Shown piece after piece: positions 7,083 through 10,868 of a stretch of DNA of 10,868 bases. Where the stretch lies: NCBI GenBank assembly GCA_965657665.1, contig CBFHPF010000046.1, positions 1 through 10,868 on the forward strand, in the 5' to 3' direction. Numbering within the stretch: position 1 is the first letter of the stretch; each line of letters begins with the position of its first letter. A program made the position numbers and the translations under genes. The notes beneath the pieces were generated by a model. It was not told where the DNA came from. It ran no database searches and was given only the letters and a program-made list of their open reading frames with translations. The stretch is from UBA8337 sp965657665 (GTDB lineage Bacteria; Pseudomonadota; Alphaproteobacteria; RS24).

Positions 7083-8776
7083 TAATTGGCCTCACCGGCT
7101 AGGGGTAAGGTCAAAGTGAAATAAGCGCCAACGCCATCAGGACGATTGGCAGCCGTTAAGTCGCCGCCATGGGCGCGGGCAATTTGGCGCGAAATTGACA
7201 GGCCGAGACCGGAATGTCCGGCCTGCAAAGCAGCTTTTTGTCTCGACACATCGCCAGTGTTTGAGGTGTTTGAAGCATCGAGCGGCTGGCGGGTGCGGTC
7301 GGTATAAAACCGCTCAAAGATTTTTTCTTGTGTGTCGGGTGCCAGACCCGGCCCCTCATCGGCAACAATCAATTGAACCGCGCCGTTTTGGCGTTGGCAG
7401 GTGATGAACACCCGCGCGCCATTCGGTGAAAAAGACACAGCGTTAGAGACCAAATTATCGATGATTTGCCCGATGCGCGGCTTTTGCGCCAAGACCATAG
7501 AACCGCTTTCGCAGCGACTGACCAAGCTCACCCCTTGGTTTTCAGCAATGCTATCTGAAAGCGCTTGGCTTATCCCATCTGCCAAATCGGCCAAATCAAA
7601 TATATCGCTATCGCCTTGGTTAAGCTCGGCATCCAAGCGCGTCGCGTTGGAAATGTCAGAAATCAGTCGGTTGAGGCGCTGCACATCATTGTGAATAATC
7701 GCCATCATTTGTTCATAGGCTTCGGGGTTATCGGCCCGCTCAGCCGCCTCAATATTTTGCACCGCGCTGTGCAATGAGGTGAGCGGGTTTTTCAATTCAT
7801 GCGCCACATCAGCGGCAAACCGGTCGATGGTGTGAATGCGCGCCACAAGACGCGCCGTCATGCCCCGCAAGGCGGCCGATAATTCGCCTATTTCATCGCC
7901 GCGTTTGGCGTAATCGGGAATGGTTTCCAGCCCGGGCAGTGTCGGGGATTTGGCTTCAAAGCCGCGCATCGCCGCCGCCAAACGGCGCACCGGCACAATC
8001 AGCATGGTTGCCAATAAAAGCGAGGTGATGAGATTGACCACTAAAGCCATGGCAGATAATTGCAAAACCAATTGACGCTCTTCGGCGACAATGCGGTCAA
8101 TCTCGCCCGGCTGGGTGGTCAGCATGAGCGCGCCTGTGATGGCGCGATAGCCCTGCACCGGCACAGCCACTGTCAAAATATCACCGCCCTCTTCAGATTG
8201 GCGTTGTAAACTGGCAGCCCGCCCCCGCAAGGCGCTGGTCACTTCCTCCAGCTGGCGACCATTGGCGGCATTTATCTCACTCAATACCGGCGCCGGTGGG
8301 CGCAAAAAGTGTTGGATTTTTTGCGCCAGACCGGAAACCAATCCGGGCATTATTTTATCTTCGTCCATGGGTGGCAATTGCTTGGCGATTACCTGCGCCG
8401 AGCGACCCATATTGGCGCTGTCCAAAATCAACTTGCCGTCGCGCCCGTAAAGCCGCAAACGCGCGGTCGAAATCTGCCGTGCTTGACCAACGACACGTTG
8501 CGCATCGCGCATGGCCCAACGTTGCTGCGGGCCATCGCGCAATAATCTGTCCAACAAAGACGGCTCAAAAAACTGAAACGGGTCTTCAACCCGCGCCGTT
8601 TGACTTAGCGCACCGGCAATCAGCTTGGCCTGCGCTTCAAGGCTTTGCCGATAGGCTGAGGTCAGCACTTGGCGCGCTTCGTGCAGCGCCAAAAAGCCGA
8701 CCACCAACACCAGAAGACCCAGCATATTCAGACCGACCAGACGGGTCAGCATGGAGCGTCCGGTTAATCGCATCAT
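7082..8776 (-). CDS. chvG: ChvG-type membrane sensor histidine kinase
   Basis: This 564-residue kinase pairs with ChvI to sense envelope conditions (acid and cell-wall stress in relatives). Residues about 12-32 form a first membrane helix, about 33-236 a periplasmic sensor region that includes RLRLYGRDGKLILDS, and about 237-262 a second helix. A HAMP linker runs to about 320. The H-box AADVAHELKNPLTSL puts the phosphorylated histidine at His326. Catalytic boxes follow: NLVSNAVSFSPNG (441-453), VADEGPG (471-477), IFERFYTD (486-493) and GHSGLGLSISRQ (520-531). Between the last two is an unusually long Ser/Thr/Asn-rich segment (495-519). The start overlaps the chvI stop as ATGA; a second ATG directly follows at 8773. 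The stop overlaps the hprK start. ChvG is chosen over other kinases because of the ChvI neighbour and the conserved gene order. Confidence 0.93.
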   Translation of the reverse strand: MMRLTGRSMLTRLVGLNMLGLLVLVVGFLALHEARQVLTSAYRQSLEAQAKLIAGALSQTARVEDPFQFFEPSLLDRLLRDGPQQRWAMRDAQRVVGQARQISTARLRLYGRDGKLILDSANMGRSAQVIAKQLPPMDEDKIMPGLVSGLAQKIQHFLRPPAPVLSEINAANGRQLEEVTSALRGRAASLQRQSEEGGDILTVAVPVQGYRAITGALMLTTQPGEIDRIVAEERQLVLQLSAMALVVNLITSLLLATMLIVPVRRLAAAMRGFEAKSPTLPGLETIPDYAKRGDEIGELSAALRGMTARLVARIHTIDRFAADVAHELKNPLTSLHSAVQNIEAAERADNPEAYEQMMAIIHNDVQRLNRLISDISNATRLDAELNQGDSDIFDLADLADGISQALSDSIAENQGVSLVSRCESGSMVLAQKPRIGQIIDNLVSNAVSFSPNGARVFITCQRQNGAVQLIVADEGPGLAPDTQEKIFERFYTDRTRQPLDASNTSNTGDVSRQKAALQAGHSGLGLSISRQIARAHGGDLTAANRPDGVGAYFTLTLPLAGEAN

Positions 8777-9483
8777 TCGGTTTCTTTAAATTTATAGCCG
8801 ACGCCGTAAAGCGTCTCGATGGCGTCAAATTGCTTGTCAACGACGCGGAACTTGCGGCGCAGACGTTTAATATGGCTGTCTATCGTGCGGTCATCGACAT
8901 AAATTTGGTCGTCATAAGCCGCATCCATCAGCGCATCGCGGCTTTTGACAACACCGGGGCGACGGGCCAGCGCATCCAATATCATGAACTCGGTTACCGT
9001 CAGCGCAACCGCCTCTCCGCGCCATAAACAATCATGCCGATCGGCATCCAGCGTCAATGCGCCGCGTCTCAAAACATGCCCGCTTTCTTCATCCATGCTG
9101 GCATTTGGCGCGGCGGCACGCGCCTTGGTGCGGCGCAAAACGGCGCGAATGCGTTCGATTAACAGACGCTGCGAAAACGGCTTGGTGATATAATCATCCG
9201 CCCCCATTTTCAGGCCGAATACTTCATCAATTTCGTCATCTTTTGAGGTCAAAAACACCACTGGCATTTGGCTGGTCTGGCGCAATTTACGAAGCAATTC
9301 GAGGCCATCCATACGCGGCATTTTAATATCAAAAACCCCAATATCCGCCGGTGTTTGCGCTAATCCTTCAAGCGCGGTTTCGCCATCGGTAAAGCTGCGC
9401 ACGCCAAACCCTTCGCTCTCCAGCGCCATGCGCACAGAGGCGAGAATATTGGCATCATCATCGACCAAAACAATTTGTGTCAT
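8773..9483 (-). CDS. chvI: ChvI-type OmpR-family response regulator
   Basis: This 236-residue DNA-binding regulator is phosphorylated by ChvG. The receiver domain (1-120) has the acidic pocket VDDD (Asp8-Asp10), phosphoacceptor Asp52 in FDIKMPRMDG, the switch residue in FLTSKDD (Thr79) and Lys101 in DDYITKPF. The C-terminal winged helix (about 135-232) includes ALTVTEFMILDAL and the recognition-helix region VDDRTIDSHIKRLRRKF (196-212), ending in YGVGYKF. I chose ATG 9483 because MTQIVLVDDD is the family start; the 34 extra residues from the in-frame ATG at 9585 look nothing like a receiver domain. Upstream of the start is a purine-rich stretch but no strong Shine-Dalgarno sequence. It is the first gene of the minus-strand run and is divergent from pckA across a 226-base intergenic region that probably holds both control regions. 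Confidence 0.95.
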   Translation of the reverse strand: MTQIVLVDDDANILASVRMALESEGFGVRSFTDGETALEGLAQTPADIGVFDIKMPRMDGLELLRKLRQTSQMPVVFLTSKDDEIDEVFGLKMGADDYITKPFSQRLLIERIRAVLRRTKARAAAPNASMDEESGHVLRRGALTLDADRHDCLWRGEAVALTVTEFMILDALARRPGVVKSRDALMDAAYDDQIYVDDRTIDSHIKRLRRKFRVVDKQFDAIETLYGVGYKFKETE

Positions 9484-9550
9484 GCTCTTTTCCCTTTTGA
9501 AAGAAGGTAAGCTTTTGCAGCGGCTTTGAGAAGGAAAATTGCCGCCCTTC

Positions 9551-9566
9551 GTCTTTGCGTGAAGAC
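9551..9566. repeat. Inverted repeat in chvI upstream region
   Basis: GTCTT-TGCGTG-AAGAC, five-base perfect arms with a six-base centre, about 70-85 bases upstream of the chvI start. The spacing would suit a dimeric regulator or a small hairpin in the chvI leader. Function is inferred only. Confidence 0.4.
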
Positions 9567-9577
9567 ATGTAAAAAAC

Positions 9578-9589
9578 ATTAACATTAAT
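9578..9589. repeat. AT-rich palindrome ATTAA-N2-TTAAT
   Basis: ATTAA-CA-TTAAT, five-base perfect arms around two bases. On the minus strand it also appears as a tandem TTAATG followed by a run of Ts. It may be an operator or part of an AT-rich promoter for chvI. Confidence 0.4.
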
Positions 9590-9606
9590 TGTGGCAGGCA
9601 TGGGGC

Positions 9607-9621
9607 AGACGGCTTGCGTCT
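9607..9621. repeat. Inverted repeat overlapping the candidate pckA -35 element
   Basis: AGACG-GCTTG-CGTCT, five-base perfect arms. It covers the TTGCGT proposed as the pckA -35 element, so a protein bound here could block or assist pckA transcription. Its AGAC/GTCT core also occurs in the repeat at 9551-9566, in the opposite arrangement. Confidence 0.4.
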
Positions 9622-9642
9622 AACCGGTCAGTCGCATATATT
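9614..9642 (+). promoter_or_regulatory. Candidate pckA promoter
   Basis: TTGCGT (9614-9619) and TATATT (9637-9642) with 17 bases between them. The -10 matches five of six consensus bases, the -35 three of six. Transcription would start near 9650, giving a leader of about 60 bases. A second TATATT at 9685-9690 lies too near the start codon to be the better choice. Confidence 0.35.
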
Positions 9643-9709
9643 CCGGCAATTCGGCCATGCTTTTGGGCGTCTGCAATAGTTAGTTATATTGACCTGCGGG
9701 GACAGTTTT

Positions 9710-10868
9710 ATGAAACAAACCGGTTATCACATCAGCAAAAACGGCGTTGACGGCCAAGGCCTCGAAAAGGCGGCTGCCGTTTACTGGAACCTGCGTCCGT
9801 CGCAGATTTATGAAATGGCACTGGCCCGCGGCGAAGCCGAGATTGCAGGGTCCGGCCCATTGCTGGTGAAAACCGGTTCGCACACAGGCCGTTCGGCGCA
9901 AGACAAGTTTATTGTCCGCGATGCGACGACCGAAGATAATGTTTGGTGGGACAATAATAAGTCGATGACTGCCGAGCAGTTTGATGCGCTGCATGAAGAC
10001 ATGCTGGCCCATGCGACAGATAAAGAAATTCTGGTGCAAGACTTGTTTGGCGGTGCCGACAAGACCCATCGCCTGGCGACCCGCGTTGTCACTGAGCTGG
10101 CATGGCACTCACTGTTTATTCAAAATCTGCTGATTGAGCCACAGCCGCAAGAGCTGGACAGCTTTGATCCGGATTTTTTAATCATCAATATGCCGAGCTT
10201 TAAAGCCGATACGGCGCGCCATGGTAGCCGCACGGAAACCATGATTGCGGTTAATTTCGACAAAAAGACCGTGCTGATTTGCGGCACGTCTTATGCCGGT
10301 GAAACCAAAAAATCAGTGTTCTCCATGCTGAACTACACATTGCCGGCCAAGCGCGTTATGCCGATGCACTGCTCGGTTAATGTCGGCGACGCCGGTGACA
10401 GCGCCGTCTTCTTCGGCTTGTCAGGCACAGGTAAAACCACATTGTCGGCTGACCCGAACCGCGTTTTGGTTGGCGATGATGAGCATGGCTGGTCAGAAAA
10501 CGGCGTGTTTAATTTTGAAGGCGGCTGCTATGCCAAGATGATTAATCTGTCGGCTGAAGCCGAGCCGGAAATTTATGCCACCACACAGCGTTTCGGCACA
10601 GTGCTGGAAAATGTTGTGATGGATCCGGACAGCCGCACGCTGGACTTTGATGATAATTCATTGGCTGAAAACTCACGCGGTGCTTATCCGCTGAGCTTTA
10701 TCCCTAATGCGTCTGAAACCGGCACAGCGGGTCATCCGAAAAACATCATCATGCTGACGGCAGATGCGTTTGGCGTTTTACCGCCCATTTCGCGCCTGAC
10801 CCCAAGCCAAGCCATGTATCACTTCTTGTCCGGTTATACCGCCAAAGTGGCCGGTACCGAAAAAGGTG
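9710..10868 (+). CDS. pckA: Phosphoenolpyruvate carboxykinase (ATP), N-terminal 386 codons; C-terminus beyond the right edge
   Basis: PckA converts oxaloacetate and ATP to phosphoenolpyruvate, CO2 and ADP, the entry step of gluconeogenesis from organic acids. The ATP-dependent class is shown by HTGRSAQDKF (Arg61 for substrate), GTSYAGETKKSVF with metal-binding Lys201, MHCSVN (His220), the P-loop GLSGTGKTTLSAD (236-248) and VGDDEHGW (254-261) with metal ligand Asp257. NSRGAYPL (321-328) supplies a further active-site arginine. The family is about 530-540 residues, so roughly 150 residues are missing beyond the window. Start 9710 follows GGGGA (9698-9702) by seven bases and gives a normal family N-terminus. 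It is transcribed away from chvI, the neighbour seen in rhizobia, where the two loci are also adjacent. Its product phosphoenolpyruvate is the phosphate source for the HPr-EIIA chain encoded across the junction; a regulatory link is inference. Confidence 0.97.
   Translation, partial: MKQTGYHISKNGVDGQGLEKAAAVYWNLRPSQIYEMALARGEAEIAGSGPLLVKTGSHTGRSAQDKFIVRDATTEDNVWWDNNKSMTAEQFDALHEDMLAHATDKEILVQDLFGGADKTHRLATRVVTELAWHSLFIQNLLIEPQPQELDSFDPDFLIINMPSFKADTARHGSRTETMIAVNFDKKTVLICGTSYAGETKKSVFSMLNYTLPAKRVMPMHCSVNVGDAGDSAVFFGLSGTGKTTLSADPNRVLVGDDEHGWSENGVFNFEGGCYAKMINLSAEAEPEIYATTQRFGTVLENVVMDPDSRTLDFDDNSLAENSRGAYPLSFIPNASETGTAGHPKNIIMLTADAFGVLPPISRLTPSQAMYHFLSGYTAKVAGTEKG

Larger units (their letters stand above)
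9484..9709. other. Divergent chvI-pckA intergenic control region
   Basis: This is the only divergent junction in the window, so it should hold promoters for both the chvI-led operon and pckA. The chvI-proximal part (about 9484-9540) is purine/pyrimidine-biased. The centre (9551-9621) holds three short inverted repeats, listed separately. A promoter-like pair for pckA lies at 9614-9642. I could not assign a chvI promoter with any confidence. Confidence 0.6.

Noticed and set aside
7213..7225. CCGGA-ATG-TCCGG palindrome
   Set aside because: It lies inside the codons for the ChvG G2-box (GHSG), so coding constraint explains it.
8296..9027. A 243-codon plus-strand open frame
   Set aside because: It spans the chvG N-terminus and chvI C-terminus on the other strand, both strongly supported, and has no recognisable features.
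9484..9585. N-terminally extended chvI start at 9585
   Set aside because: The 34 additional residues do not resemble a receiver domain, and MTQIVLVDDD at 9483 is the standard family start.
9680..10108. A 142-codon minus-strand open frame overlapping the pckA 5' region
   Set aside because: It is antisense to pckA, whose substrate-binding motif is encoded there; no family resemblance.
1..10868. Mobile elements, tRNA genes, CRISPR arrays, toxin-antitoxin or defence genes
   Set aside because: I scanned both strands by eye and saw no long repeats, transposase frames, repeat-spacer pattern or tRNA-like cloverleaf. Apart from short gaps, the interval is filled by conserved housekeeping and regulatory genes.

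Overview
The window is a chromosomal segment of an alphaproteobacterium. The main evidence is the combination of a ChvI/ChvG two-component pair, a short HPr kinase without the usual N-terminal domain, a mannose-family EIIA and HPr, the alphaproteobacterial form of AddB, and a TsaE-AmgK fusion followed by MurU. The order pckA / chvI-chvG-hprK-EIIA-ptsH-ahcY is a neighbourhood I know from rhizobia and relatives. The order or family within the class cannot be fixed from this sequence alone. I see no mobile element, tRNA, rRNA or CRISPR array.

Layout, left to right. Positions 1-1908 (minus) hold the N-terminal 636 codons of addB, cut by the left edge. After a 112-base gap comes murU (2021-2755, minus). 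A tsaE-amgK fusion (2769-4373, minus) follows, then ahcY (4410-5699, minus) with its own promoter-like sequence and the best Shine-Dalgarno sequence seen in the window. Next are ptsH (5792-6076), the EIIA gene (6120-6539), hprK (6594-7082), chvG (7082-8776) and chvI (8773-9483), all minus. A 226-base intergenic region with several short inverted repeats separates chvI from the divergent pckA (9710 to the right edge, plus, first 386 codons).

On the minus strand transcription runs chvI -> chvG -> hprK -> EIIA -> ptsH -> ahcY -> tsaE-amgK -> murU -> addB. chvI/chvG overlap by 4 bases and chvG/hprK by 1 base, so an envelope-stress sensor pair is translationally coupled to a regulatory phosphotransferase module. 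In that module HprK would phosphorylate HPr on Ser52, while HPr His21 passes phosphate to EIIA His9. No sugar permease or EI is in the window, so the module looks regulatory. ahcY clears S-adenosylhomocysteine. TsaE serves tRNA t6A modification. AmgK and MurU form UDP-MurNAc from recycled cell-wall sugar, and AddB belongs to double-strand break repair. pckA makes phosphoenolpyruvate, the phosphate donor for the phosphotransferase chain.

I did not find a previously undescribed system. The points most worth a second look are an enlarged ATP-lid segment in ChvG, an AhcY of the short form in an otherwise alphaproteobacterial-looking protein, the TsaE-AmgK fusion with a hairpin where its ribosome-binding site should be, and the cluster of inverted repeats between chvI and pckA. 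Two real genes, addB and pckA, run off the window edges and are annotated as partial.
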